A stretch of DNA of 64,000 bases from Hennigella sp045598825 (GTDB lineage Bacteria > Bacillota_I > Bacilli_A > Mycoplasmatales > Mycoplasmoidaceae). Position numbers and translations under genes: made by a program. Each line of letters starts with the position of its first letter. The stretch's first letter is position 1. The DNA is taken from assembly GCA_045598825.1 (NCBI GenBank), contig JAZRUX010000012.1, forward strand, positions 6,580-70,579, in the 5' to 3' direction. Below the pieces are notes generated by a model. The model saw only the letters and a program-made list of their open reading frames with translations. It searched no databases and was not told the DNA's origin. Shown here one piece after another: positions 1-10,518 of this stretch.

Positions 1-260
1 GCACCATAGAATGAAAATAATTCATGAACGTAAATACAAATTGATGGTATTCCCATACCATGAGCCATAACTGTTACTGGTACTTTCTTATATGTGCCAG
101 TAAAAGCTAACATACCACGAACATCATTAACTAATTTTGGATTTTTTAAATATTTTTTTGCAATTCATTCAGCACGTTTAGGATCACCAGGCATAATAAT
201 ACGCTTTGCGATTTGGCCTCTGTGTGCTCCAATGTGTGGGGTAGAGTTTGATAATGCCAT
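1..260 (-). CDS. deoD: Purine nucleoside phosphorylase, 3' part outside the window
   Basis: This is the N-terminal part (about 86 residues) of a DeoD-type purine nucleoside phosphorylase. The enzyme splits purine nucleosides with phosphate into base and pentose-1-phosphate in cytosolic nucleoside salvage. The N-terminus reads MALSNSTPHIGAHRGQIAKR, followed by the family segments IMPGDPKRAEWIA and NPKLVNDVRGM and by GHGMGIPS written here as AHGMGIPS. One Trp in this piece (EWIAKKY) is encoded by UGA. The start lies one base downstream of the lipid kinase stop at 262, so the two genes are co-transcribed on the minus strand. The C-terminal two thirds are not in the window. Confidence 0.9.
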
Positions 261-261
261 T

Positions 262-1167
262 TTAATTACCTGCTATGACTAATAACTTTAATTTATGTGG
301 AATAACTTTAACATTGATTTTGTTTTGATGTTCAAGTAAAAAACCATCAAATTCAACAGTCATATTATTACCAACAATGTCAATTTCTTTGCAATTGAAT
401 TCAGTATGATTTTTTAATTTATCAATATTTCCTTTTTTACATGTTGATAAAACATGTAATGTTTTGATACGATTAAAATTATTTAAATATGAAACAGTAA
501 TGTAACCATCATCAACCTTAGAGTTTAATGATGTTACCATTCCTGAACCAACATGTGTTCCGTTGTTCATTGTATATCACATAGCTTTGACATGTTGTGG
601 CGTTTGACCTTTATCAACATAAATTTCATAATCAAAGCCTTTTCAAAATAGTGCTTTTATAACTGTTGCAATCTTATATTGTGTTTCAGGTTTAAAACGT
701 TTCATGCTGTTACGATAACCAATCACTTCAGCAGACATACCTAAACCAACTTCGTTGATTGCACGATATTTGTCGTTAAGTAATAAGTAATCAATGATTT
801 TTTCAGTTGGGTTGTTAATGTATGCATCAACATATTTAACTGGGTCGTGATTTTTCATTTTCAATGCTTTTACAAAATCATTGCCTGAACCAAATGGTAA
901 AATTCCTAATGTTGTTTTGTCAAAGTTGACAATACCATTAAGAATTTCACTTAATGTTCCATCGCCACCTAATGAAAGAATCGTTACATCTTCATTACCA
1001 CTTGTTAAATCTTTAGCAATGATTGTCGCATGACCTTCATTTTCAGTAGGGTGAACCACTAAATTTAAATTAGGTTGTGATTTAGCTCATTCTTGAATCT
1101 TGTCAAAAGCAGCTTTTGCTGTGCCTTTTCCAGCAACAGGGTTGAAAATTAAATGAACTGTTTTCAT
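262..1167 (-). CDS. Diacylglycerol kinase-family lipid kinase (DgkB/YegS type)
   Basis: A 301-residue protein once UGA is read as Trp. It begins MKTVHLIFNPVAGKG, the usual opening of the DAGK catalytic domain, and has the nucleotide-binding signature LSLGGDGTLSEI near residues 69-80, followed by LGILPFGSGNDFVKAL. Family members phosphorylate diacylglycerol or a related lipid with ATP at the inner membrane face and recycle DAG into phospholipid synthesis. It is upstream of deoD (one-base gap) and divergent from galU and galE. With the glycosyltransferase at 3094-4230 it could belong to membrane glycolipid metabolism, which is an inference. The true substrate cannot be told from sequence. Confidence 0.82.
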
Positions 1168-1235
1168 ATTATTTCCCTTTTTAATTTATATTTATATATA
1201 AATTATATAATATATAGAAACTTGGAGGGTAAAAA

Positions 1236-2111
1236 ATGAAAAAGGTTACTAAAGCAGTTATTCCTGCTGCTGGTTTTGGTACTAGATTATTGCCTGCCAC
1301 TAAGGCAATTCCTAAAGAATTATTGCCAATAATTAATGTTCCAACATTACAATATATTGTGCAGGAAGCTGCTGATGCTGGAATCAAAGAAATTTTAATT
1401 GTTGTTTCAAAAGATAAAGCTGCAATCAAAAAACATTTTTCACCTGCCATTAAACTTGAACAAGAATTAATTGCCAAGAAAAAACTTACTCTTCTAGAGG
1501 AAGTAAAAAAATCTAACAAAATTGCTAAGATCACATATGTTTACCAAGATAAACAACTTGGTTTAGGCCATGCCATTGGTTGTGCAAAAGCATTTGCTAA
1601 TGGTGAACCTATAGCTGTTTTGCTAGGTGATGACGTGGTTGTTGCTAATGGTAAAACTGCTTTAGGTCAATGTCTTGATGCTTATAGCAAAACTGGCAGT
1701 TCAGTTGTGGGTGTTCAACCAGTTGAACGCAAACATATTAGTAAATATGGTATTGTTGCACCAACAAAAAAAGATCAAACAAAGAAAAGTGTCTTTGAAA
1801 TTAATAATCTAGTTGAAAAACCAGACCCAACTGTTGCCCCAAGCAATTTAGCAATTCTTGGTCGATATGTTTTGACTCCAGAAATCTTTAAGGCTATTGA
1901 AAATACACCAAAAGATAAATCTGGTGAAATCCAAATTACTAATGCTTTAAAGTTACTTTTAATGACACAAAAAATATATGCTTGTAACTTTAAAGGAACA
2001 AGATATGATTTAGGAAATAAATTAGGAATGGTTAAAGCAACAATTGACTTTGCTTTAAATGATCCTGAATTAAAAGAAGATGTAATAAAATTTATTAAAG
2101 GAAAGAAATAA
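1236..2111 (+). CDS. galU: UTP-glucose-1-phosphate uridylyltransferase
   Basis: A 291-residue GalU that makes UDP-glucose from UTP and glucose-1-phosphate. The nucleotidyltransferase signature AAGFGTRLLPATKAIPKELL starts at residue 11, VLLGDDVV forms the metal/UDP region near residue 130, and VEKPDP follows. Length matches the family (about 290). The start has a strong ribosome binding site, GGAGG at 1224-1228. Its stop codon shares one base with the galE start, so the pair is translationally coupled and together supplies UDP-glucose and UDP-galactose. The divergent promoter region lies at 1168-1235, with TATA-rich sequence at 1190-1215. Confidence 0.96.
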   Translation: MKKVTKAVIPAAGFGTRLLPATKAIPKELLPIINVPTLQYIVQEAADAGIKEILIVVSKDKAAIKKHFSPAIKLEQELIAKKKLTLLEEVKKSNKIAKITYVYQDKQLGLGHAIGCAKAFANGEPIAVLLGDDVVVANGKTALGQCLDAYSKTGSSVVGVQPVERKHISKYGIVAPTKKDQTKKSVFEINNLVEKPDPTVAPSNLAILGRYVLTPEIFKAIENTPKDKSGEIQITNALKLLLMTQKIYACNFKGTRYDLGNKLGMVKATIDFALNDPELKEDVIKFIKGKK

Positions 2112-3079
2112 TGACAATATTAAATATTGGTGGTGCTGGCTTTATTGGATCAGTTGCAACGGAATTATTTATAGAAGAAGGTCATAAAGTAATTGTGCTT
2201 GATGACCTATCAACTGGTTTTAAAAAATTAGTTCACCCAAAAGCTAAATTTGTTAAGGGTTCAATGTTAGATTACAAATTGCTAACTAAAATCTTTAAAG
2301 AACATAAAATTGATGTTGTTGCTTTATATGCGGCAAAAATTGTTGTTCCTGAATCAGTTGAAAAACCAGCCGAATATTATTTAACTAATGTTGGTGGCAC
2401 TGCTACTGTTTTAAAAGCAATGTGTGAAAATAATGTTAAAAACATTATCTTTGCAAGTTCAGCAGCAGTTTATGGTGACTGCAAAAAAATCCCTGTTGAT
2501 GAATCATCACCAACAACTCCATGCAATCCATATGGTTGAAGTAAATTAATGTGTGAACAACTATTAATTGATGCAAATAAAGCTTATGGCATTAATTTCA
2601 TTAGCTACCGTTTCTTTAATGTTGCTGGAGCAAGTCAGAGTGGCAAATATGGAATGTTAAAAACAAAACCATCATTACTTATCCCAGCAATTAATGATTG
2701 TGTTTTGCATCACAAAACTGCATTTATCTTTGGAAATAAGTACAAAACAAAAGATGGAACTTGTTTAAGAGACTATATTCATGTGTCTGACTTAGCCAAC
2801 GCTGCTTTAATTGGTATCAACCAATTAAAAAACAATAAATCAGGTATTTATTGTTTGAGTTCTAATAGTGGATATACAGTATTAGAAGTTGTTAAATCTG
2901 TCCAAAAATATATTGATAAAAATTTAAAATATATTTTCAAACCAAATCGTGCTGGTGACCCAGCAAAACTAATTGCTTCTAACAAGAATGCAATTAAACA
3001 ATTAGGTTGAAAAGTTAAATATAGTCTAAAGGACATGATTGTTTCTGACTATAAGTTTAGAAAAGCAAACATAAAATAA
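2111..3079 (+). CDS. galE: UDP-glucose 4-epimerase
   Basis: A 322-residue short-chain dehydrogenase/reductase-family epimerase that interconverts UDP-glucose and UDP-galactose with bound NAD. The N-terminal Rossmann glycine motif is GGAGFIGS at residues 7-14. The catalytic pair is Tyr141 and Lys145 in YGWSK, where the Trp is a UGA codon, with Ser116-Ser117 (FASSAAVYG) just before it. DYIHVSDLA follows at about 220. The gene overlaps galU by one base and ends in a strong hairpin terminator. UDP-Gal presumably feeds glycolipid or polysaccharide synthesis, perhaps by the convergent glycosyltransferase next door. Confidence 0.95.
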
Positions 3080-3104
3080 AGAGGTTTTCCTCTTTATTTT
3101 TTTG
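3075..3104. terminator. Bidirectional terminator between galE and the glycosyltransferase
   Basis: A ten-base perfect stem, AATAAAGAGG (3075-3084) and CCTCTTTATT (3089-3098), closes a TTTT loop. A T-run follows on the plus strand and an A-rich flank (T-run in minus transcripts) lies on the other side. It overlaps the galE stop and lies just past the stop of the convergent gene at 3094. Confidence 0.85.
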
Positions 3105-4230
3105 TTACATCAATTAGCATTTTTTCTAGTGCCACCATGCATTTTTCTAAATCAAAATCTTTACCACGAACTAAATTTTCATTTTGAATTTGGTCTTTTA
3201 TTTCAGGATGTTCAATCCAAAAATCAATGTTCTTTGCTAAGTCTTGTGCGTTTTGTGCTCGGAAAATACATCGTTCATCAATCTCAAATGTTTTTGGTGC
3301 AGAAATCTTTGCATCAGAAACAATAACTAATTTACCACAAGTCATTGCCTCAAGAACACAAATACCTTCAGTTTCAATAATTGCTGGATGAACAACCATA
3401 TCACAATAATTTAATACTTCAATTAATTCCTTATGTGAGAATCGTTTAAACAATGGACGGTTAGGCATATATTGTGATAATTCACGATATTGTTTTTCTC
3501 TTTGGCCTTGACCGGCAAAAATAATTTGAATCTTTTCAAGGTACTTAGAATATTTAATTGCTTCAATTAATGTTTTTTGTGATTTTTCTGGTGAAAAACG
3601 ACCACAACATAAAATGACTATTTTATCTTTAAAATTTGATGGTTTTTCTACTTCAGCTTTTTTAACTAATGGATCAACACCATTAGATATAACATATGGT
3701 TTGATGTTTCTTGCTTTTGGATTATGAACATAGAAAACATCACGAACAAACGATGTTGGATAGTGAATTGCTTGCGCTTTCTTATAAACTTCATTTCATC
3801 AATATTTGTATAAGAATGCGTTAGCGGCTTTAACTTTTGAAATATTAATATAGAATGTTAAATGTTCAGGCAAGATGTGCATTGCTGCAGTGATTGGAAT
3901 GTGGTGTTTCTTTGCACATTTAATGGCAGCTATTCCTAAAGCAAATGGTTCAAAAACATGGATAACATCTGCACCAACAATAGCTTTTTCAACAATACGT
4001 TTATCAGGCTTAGCCAATTGGAATCCTGTTGATTTAACAAATCTACCAATTGCTCCAGGGAATTGTTTTGTTCCCACCACATAGTGGTTTGGCAGGTCTT
4101 TTTTTGTTTCATCACAACATAATATTTTTACTTCATGATTCTTTTGCAAATGACGGATAAAATTCATGGTAGCAATAGTTGTACCATTGTCTTCTTTTCC
4201 TAAGATGTCACAAACAACTGTAATTTTCAT
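3094..4230 (-). CDS. Glycosyltransferase family 4 (group 1)
   Basis: A 378-residue GT-B fold enzyme. The N-terminal acceptor domain begins MKITVVCDILGKEDNGTTIA. The C-terminal donor domain has ILCCGRFSPEKSQKTLIEA near residues 210-228 and an EX7E motif, Glu286 to Glu294 in IETEGICVLEA, typical of retaining family-4 enzymes. In mollicutes such proteins often build glucosyl- or galactosyl-diacylglycerols. The neighbouring galU-galE and lipid kinase fit that role, but acceptor and product are inferred only. It is transcribed alone from just upstream of 4230 and converges on galE. Confidence 0.85.
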
Positions 4231-4266
4231 GTTTTGTATTATATGAAAATATTCATATTTTCATAT

Positions 4267-5481
4267 TTATTTGTTTTTTGGTGAAATTCGACCAATATCA
4301 CCAGGTTCTAATTTATTATTTTTGGTCTGAATAATGTACTTACACATTGGTTTATTAACACGATCAACTTTTACATTATCTTTTACATCAAATAACCCCG
4401 TTAACTTGATACCAGTAATTAGGTCATGATTTTTACCAAATACTTCAAATGTATCAGCACAAGTAAAGAAATTTTTGCTTGTTATTTCATAACCACCTTT
4501 AACTTTTTTATCAATAATAAAAGCAAAATTCTGTGTTAATTTCTTTTCACTATCACGATAAAGCATTTGTTTTTGTGTTGGTTGTCCATTAAATCAAGCA
4601 ATTGATGTTTCTCGATTAGCTGCTTTATCTAAATCTGCAATATATGCTTTAATTCGTTTAGCAGTTAATTTATTAGCATAATAATCTTTTAAAGCATGAG
4701 AATAGTTATTACAAATGGTTGCATTGTAATGCAATGATTTCATTCGTCCTTCAACTTTAAAGCTTGCTATCCCTGTTTTAATTAATGGTTTTAGATTAGC
4801 AACATGGCAAATATCTTTTGTTGACATTGTAAATTTTTTTGAGATTAATTTACCATTAGCATCTTTTAATTCTCAGTTCCAACGGCAACTTTGTGCACAA
4901 CCACCAACATTAGCATCACGTAATGAGAAATTATTTGACATCATGCAATGACCAGAATAGCCAACACATAAGGCTCCATGAATAAAATATTCAACTTCCA
5001 TAATGTTCTTTAATGTTTTTGTCATTAAAGATAAGTTTTTAAAGTCTACTTCTCTTGCAGTAACAATTCTTGTTGCACCAACCGCTTTATGAAATCATAA
5101 TGCTGCTTTTGAATTGCAAACTGATTGTTGGGTTGAAACATGAATCTCTACTTTTGGATAATTCTTATGAATAGTATTCATAATAAATGGATCAGCGCAG
5201 ATAAAACCATCTGGTTTTAATTTCATAAGTTGATCTAAATATGGTTTAAAATCACGTGTCATTCCGTTGTGACATAAAATGTTTGTAACTAAATATACTC
5301 TAGCTTTATTTTGATGGGCATAAGAAATAGCTTTTGCAATTTCATCAAGATCAAAATTATTTGCTCTTGCTCTTAATGAATATTTCTTGCCGCCAAGATA
5401 AATCGCATTAGCGTTAAAGTTAATGGCAATGATTGCTTTTTCAAGACCACCAGCAGGAGCCAACAACTCAACTTTATTCAT
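4267..5481 (-). CDS. trhP2: Peptidase U32-family tRNA hydroxylation protein TrhP2 (YrrO-like)
   Basis: A 404-residue U32-family protein opening MNKVELLAPAGGLEKAIIA, with the cysteine cluster typical of the family at about Cys172, Cys179, Cys195 and Cys199 (GHCMMSNN, then GGCAQSCR). In Bacillus, TrhP1/TrhP2 (YrrN/YrrO) are needed to hydroxylate uridine 34 of tRNAs, probably using prephenate, before methylation by TrmR. Here the gene follows trhP1 (8-base overlap) and trmR, the same order as in Bacillus, which is why I prefer this role over the old collagenase label. Last gene of the minus-strand cluster. Confidence 0.85.
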
Positions 5482-6388
5482 TGTCAGCCTCTCTTTCTAA
5501 GTGCAATAATCCCTTAGTTGGATCAAGAAATCCACATGCTGAAACTTTGTTTATCTTATTAATCCTATTAATAAGGTTGTCTTTAATTTTATTAAATGTT
5601 CCTTTTTTAATGGCTTTTAATGCTTCAGCATAAATGTTAATTGTTTCATCAAGTCATTTTTGGTCATGCAAATAGCTTAAGAAGCTGATTGAATCAACAC
5701 CAGCATTAACCATCTTATCAAGATACTCAATGATTGACACATTGTAACCAGTAAACATATGCGTACCAGTTTCATCTTCGATAATAATGTTAGGTAGTTG
5801 TCTTGTTTCTTCTTTTAGATAAAACAATTTATTTCTTAAATCCTTTTTTATCTTAAATTGATTTTTAAAGTTAGTTAATAGCATTCATTTTGAATGCATC
5901 ATTAAACCATAACCTTCAGCTTGAACTTGTAATTTAACATGATGTTTATGTTTTGTAAATTCATTAATTTCATTCCAATGAAGTTCACGTGGCAAGACAA
6001 CTTCATTGATATTATGTTTCTTAAACAACAATAATTGATCATGGTTAGTTGTTAACGTTTCAGAATTATAAACAAAATTTGGTTTATATTTAATTTCATC
6101 ACAAATTTGTTTCACAGCAAAATCAGTAAAAATTATTGTTTTAATTTTCAAAGCTTTTAGCTTAGCTAATGTTTTTGTCAGTAAAGGAAGTTGATCATCA
6201 ACATATAAATTGTTTAAACTTACTGCTAATTTTGCACAATTAATCTTGGCAATCTCATCTAGTGATAATAGACAAGTGTTGCGGGTTGATAATCTCCCCT
6301 TGACCCCCGTTACCACATAATCAACATCTTTAATGTTGATTAATTTTTTAGCATGTTGTAATCCTATGGGATTAACTCAAATTTTCAT
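5474..6388 (-). CDS. trhP1: Peptidase U32-family tRNA hydroxylation protein TrhP1 (YrrN-like)
   Basis: A 304-residue protein starting MKIWVNPIGLQHAKKLI, close to the length of Bacillus YrrN. It is the shorter U32 partner that lacks the cysteine cluster. An internal stretch, QVQAEGYGLMMHSKW, corresponds to the family's central motif. It overlaps trmR by 17 bases upstream and trhP2 by 8 bases downstream, so all three are translationally coupled. The predicted job, by gene order and family, is the first step (ho5U34) of 5-methoxyuridine formation in tRNAs. The start is set by an AGGAG box at about 6395-6399 inside trmR. Confidence 0.8.
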
Positions 6389-6941
6389 TCTTTCTCCTTA
6401 AGATGGCAAATCCATCATCAATATCATGAATTTCAACATGTCATGATCCTGATAAACCTTGTAAATACTTTTTAAATTCTGCCACTCTTTCTTTCAATTT
6501 TATTCTATTCTTAGTCATTTCTTTATTAGTTTGTTGAAATAGATTAATATCATCAATAAAGATAAAACCATTGGGTTTTAAATGTGTGCAGAATTTATTA
6601 AACAATACATCTTGGTGAGATTTTGGTCCATCAATGATAATACAATCAAAATCTTGTTTTGGTTCATAATCAAAAGCTGAAACAAATACAGGAAAAATCT
6701 TTGTTTCACCTTTAAAGTATTCCTGTGCTACACCAAATCTTTCAGTATCGTTTTCCAATGTAATAATCTTAGTAATACTTGGATGACGAGCTAAATATCT
6801 TGAAGAATAACCGTAGGCTGTACCAATTTCTAAAACTTGAGCAGTTTGATAGTTATCAAAAATATGATAAAGAAAATCAATCGTTTTATCAGGCATTATA
6901 GGGATGTTATGTTCTAAATTAAACTGTTTAAATTTTTTCAT
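6372..6941 (-). CDS. trmR: tRNA 5-hydroxyuridine methyltransferase (O-methyltransferase, YrrM-like)
   Basis: A 189-residue class I SAM-dependent O-methyltransferase. Motif I is VLEIGTAYGYSSRYLA at about residues 36-51, the acidic residue after strand 2 is in ITLENDTERF, and DCIIIDGPKSHQ near 100 forms the metal/catalytic region of the TrmR/caffeoyl-CoA methyltransferase group. In Bacillus TrmR methylates ho5U34 to mo5U34. It overlaps ruvX by 14 bases and trhP1 by 17 bases. The last residues continue through a UGA Trp codon, giving the C-terminus DIDDGFAILRRKNENLS. Confidence 0.83.
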
Positions 6942-7353
6942 GTTCTAATCAAACATTTAAGATAACAACAGCAGACATCTTATCTTTAATCTTTTTAATT
7001 TGACTTGCTTTTAAACCAATATCTTTCATCATTCCTGTTGCTTCTAATGTTGTATATCTTTCATCTTCTAAAACAACTTTAACATCTTTAATATTTTGTT
7101 CGACTAGTGTTTTAAACTTATCAACTAACAAACAGTTAGGGCTTTTATCTCCTGATGGATATAAAGGATAACCAAGCACAATGGTATCAACTTCAGGATA
7201 ATTAATAAATAGTTTTTTAATATGATTAATGCATGCCATTAAATCATTTTTACCATAGGCAAAATTTTCTAACCCACTAGCAATTTTCTTATTGCTATCA
7301 GTTATAGCTATACCCATTGTCTTTGTTCCTAGATCTAATCCTAATGCTCTCAT
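6928..7353 (-). CDS. ruvX: Putative Holliday junction resolvase / pre-16S rRNA nuclease YqgF
   Basis: A 141-residue RNase H-fold protein. The catalytic Asp motif ALGLDLGTKTMGIAITD lies at residues 3-19, and LEDERYTTLEA near residue 95 supplies a conserved Glu-Arg pair. The family acts in 16S rRNA 5'-end maturation and has been proposed as a Holliday junction nuclease. In Bacillus yrrK is also a few genes upstream of yrrM-yrrN-yrrO, so this cluster keeps an ancestral order. It is the first gene of the minus-strand cluster, divergent from the sirtuin gene across only 26 bases. Confidence 0.88.
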
Positions 7354-7379
7354 ATTTAATTATTATAATGATAATATGT

Positions 7380-8105
7380 ATGGACAAGATTAAACAATTA
7401 CAAAAAATATTACAAAACTCAAAGAATATTGTCTTCTTTGGTGGGGCTGGAGTTAGTACTGAAAGTGGAATACCTGACTTTCGATCTGCCGATGGTTTAT
7501 ATAACCAAAAATATGATTTTCCACCTGAGGTCATTCTTTCCCACCAATTCTTTTTTGAAAATACCAAAGAATTTTATAAATTTTATTTTGATAAAATGCT
7601 TGACTTATCAATTCAACCTAATGCTGCACATAAGCAATTAGCAAAGTGAGAAAAATTAGGCAAAGTAAAAGCTATTGTTACACAAAATATTGATGGTTTA
7701 CATCAATTAGCTGGAAGCAAGAATGTTTATGAACTTCATGGATCTGTTCATAAAAACCGTTGCACTAAATGCAATAAATTCTATTCAGCTAAAGATATTC
7801 TTAAATTTAAAGGAAAAGGTGTACCAACATGTTCCTGTGGTGGAATTATTAAACCTGAAGTTGTTTTATATAACGAAGGTTTGGACAATGCTACCATCAC
7901 TGGAGCAGTGCAAGCAATTGCTCATGCTGATACATTGATTATTGCTGGAACAAGTCTAGCTGTATATCCTGCAGCTGGATTAATTGATTATTTTAAAGGT
8001 GATCATTTAATACTTATTAATAAAGATAAAACAGCTAAAGATGTTTATGCTGAACTTGTGATTAATGAACCAGTTGGGAAAACTTTAGCTAAAATTCAAC
8101 TTTAA
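7380..8105 (+). CDS. cobB: NAD-dependent deacylase, sirtuin family
   Basis: A 241-residue Sir2-family protein. NAD-binding segments are GGAGVSTESGIPDFRS (residues 22-37) and TQNIDGLHQLAG with the catalytic His in ELHGSVHKN. The four zinc cysteines lie in CTKCN and CSCGG, and GTSLAVYPA closes the NAD pocket. It removes acyl groups from lysines and makes nicotinamide and O-acyl-ADP-ribose. I chose the start at MDKIKQLQ because a TATAAT-like box (7362-7369) lies immediately upstream, so the transcript is nearly leaderless. A partial second copy of its 3' end lies at 10519-10623. Confidence 0.9.
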
Positions 8106-8276
8106 TTAGTGAATTCATTAATTTTGTTATTAATGTTAAAACATATTAGTCATTGCCTCTTGAAATTTATAAATTAAGATTATCAATCTGTTATGCTATC
8201 AAATAGAATATTTTTTTCAAAAATAACTTAATTTATGTAATACTCATCATTTCATCTTTTTTAAAATATAAAATTC

Positions 8277-8304
8277 TATATATATATATATAATGTAGTT
8301 ACAT
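8277..8304 (+). promoter_or_regulatory. Lipoprotein promoter containing a (TA)8 tract
   Basis: Eight TA units (8277-8292) run into TAATG just before the lipoprotein start at 8305 and form the probable -10 region. The rest of the gap after the sirtuin (8106-8276) is AT-rich and shows no gene. A dinucleotide run in a surface-protein promoter can change length by slippage, so variable expression is possible. Confidence 0.5.
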
Positions 8305-10485
8305 ATGAAGAATAATAAAGCTAAGTTTATGATTGCACTTGCTACTACTGTAGCGACACTTGCTCTTCCATTAGCAAGTCTAGTAAGTTGTAATCAAGAA
8401 AATCCGGAAATACAAAAATATAAAGTTGATTTTGTTGTTCGGGGTGAAGGAACAATTGACATAGATGAATTAGATGTTAATGAAGGAACTAAATTGTCCG
8501 AAATTGAAGATCAAATTAACCCTCAAGGAAAAGAAAGTGGATGGGAATTTGATGCGTACTATTATGAATCTGGTTACGAAGTTATTAAAGTTGAAGATCC
8601 TGAAAAATTAATTATTAATAAAGACATTAAATTAATAGTTCAATTTATTAATCCGCATGTTTTTGTCTTAGATAATTATCTTGATGAAAAAGAAGAGCCA
8701 ATTGGAATTGGATCAGCACTATACCCAGCATTTTATTTAACATTATCTGTTAAAAAAGACGAAGAATATAAAATTGTTGGTGATCTAGATAAATATTGAC
8801 TTGGTGACTACCATAAAGGTTATGCATATCAATGAGTTCTTATTATAAATAATATCGATGAAGGCCATGAACAAGAAGGAGCTGAACTTTTAGACATTTC
8901 AAATCCAAGATTCTACATTGACGGTGAAGAAAAAATACTAGGTGAAGATCCTGGTATTGCGGATTATAGAGTTAATAAGGATGGAAAAAAACCAGATCAA
9001 TATGTTGGTAGATATGAAGGATTTAGTTCAACTTTCATAAGAGAAGAGCGAAAGTTGTTTGAATTTAAATTTACTGCAGATGAAGATTGCGAAAATCTTG
9101 TTATGTATCTATTTGCTCCAGAATTGAAAGAATATACTATTTCTGGTGGATCTACAGTTTTACATGGACAGCTTGACAAAGCTGGTTCGGATTCAGCTGA
9201 TTGAAATGTTACTGACCCTGAAGGAAAACCAATTACTCCTAATAATTTTTCAATAAAAGGTATTGATCCTTCTAATAGTTTCCCTGACTGAATTAAAATA
9301 GATGATAATGGCAAGGTATATTGGACTAATGAAGCGGCTACGGGAATATACAAATTTAAAGTCAAAGCGGAAATTGCGGAAACTTATCCTATTTATTCTG
9401 ATGTAATTACTTTGAAAATTGACGATACCTACACTATTTCTGGTGGCTCGACAAGCTTAAATGGACTATCTAGGGTGTCTGGTTCAGACTCCAGTCGATG
9501 AGTAGTTACTAATGCTGAAGGAAGGATTGTTGAAGATGCTAATTTTTCAATTGAAGGTGTGAGTCCTTCTAGCGAATTCCCTGACTGAATTAAAATAGAT
9601 GATCGAAAGGTAAATTGAACCAACCAAGCAGATACTGGGGAATATACATTCAAAGTCAAAGCAACAATTGAAGATGTTTTTGAACCTGTCTTTTCTGAAA
9701 ATATTACTTTAAACATTAAAGATGAAATTGTAGATGTTGATAATTTGAAATACGAATTACATAGAAAAGACAAAACTGCTATAGTTTGTGGTCCTGCTGA
9801 TTCTACAACAATTACAGATCTAACAATACCAGCATCAATTAAATACGAAGATGAAACTTATGCAATCTCTTCAATTGGTGAAAATGCATTCTATCGGTGT
9901 CCTGCTTCTTCTACTATAACTTCAGTAACTATCCCTGATAGTGTTAAGACTATTGGTAAATTTGCTTTCCGCGAATGTGCTAATCTGACTTCAGCAACTA
10001 TTGGAAATGGCGTCGTAAGTATTGAGGAAGCTTTGTTTTTTGGTTGTGAAAAACTACAATCAATCATTATTCCTAATAGTGTCAAAAGTATTGGTGAGAG
10101 TGCATTCCATGATTGCTACGGTTTGACTTCTGTCACTATTGGAAATAGTGTCACAAGTATTGGTAAGAGTGCTTTCTTTAGTTGCAAAAACTTGACTTCA
10201 ATCATTATCCCTGATAGTGTTAAAAGTATTAGTGAAGGCGCATTTGCTTCTTGCCTTGATCTAACCTCAGTCACTATTGGAGCAAAAGTTCAAAGTATTG
10301 CTAGTGGCGCTTTCCGTGATTGCAATAACATAACCAACAGCTCTGGACCTGGTGGTAGTCACGGCTTTAATTTTTCAGGAACTATGGAACAATGAAAACA
10401 AGTTACTCGTGGCACCGAGTGACAGGTTACATCGGCAACAGAAATTCAATGTTCTGATGGTGTTTGTGCTTTAGATGATAAATAA
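8305..10485 (+). CDS. Large surface lipoprotein with Ig-like repeats and BspA-type leucine-rich repeats
   Basis: A 726-residue lipoprotein, intact only when UGA is Trp. The signal peptide ends in lipobox LVSC with Cys29. Residues 30 to about 275 form a module shared with the protein at 10637. It starts with a sheet-like segment resembling InlB B-repeats (YKVDFVVRGEGTIDIDEL). Residues 277-375 and 376-474 are two tandem 99-residue copies sharing YTISGGST, FPDWIKIDD and WTN, probably Ig- or cadherin-like. From about 500 to 680 there are roughly 23-residue BspA/LRR_5 repeats of the type LTSVTIPDSVKSIGESAF. The tail (GTMEQWKQV ... IQCSDGVCAL) is the usual BspA cap. Such proteins bind host surfaces in other bacteria; here that is inferred. 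Confidence 0.85.
9133..9726 (+). repeat. Tandem 297-base repeat inside the lipoprotein gene
   Basis: Two in-frame copies start at 9133 and 9430 with a period of 297 bases (99 residues). Conserved points are SGGST at the start, SIxGxxPS in the middle, FPDWIKIDD, and WTNxAxTGxYxFKVKA near the end. They look like stacked Ig/cadherin-type stalk domains between the N-terminal module and the leucine-rich repeats. Confidence 0.75.
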
Positions 10486-10518
10486 GTTAATTCACGAACT
10501 TTTAAAAAATAATAAGAC

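Noticed and set aside
1236..1534. Open frame on the minus strand opposite galU (1181-1534)
   Set aside because: It is a shadow of galU, with no family features and no ribosome site. Many similar antisense frames lie over other conserved genes here and were left out for the same reason.
9760..10395. Repeats in the lipoprotein gene as a CRISPR-like array
   Set aside because: The repeats are in-frame 23-residue leucine-rich units of a protein and not identical DNA repeats with spacers. No CRISPR array or cas gene is in the window.
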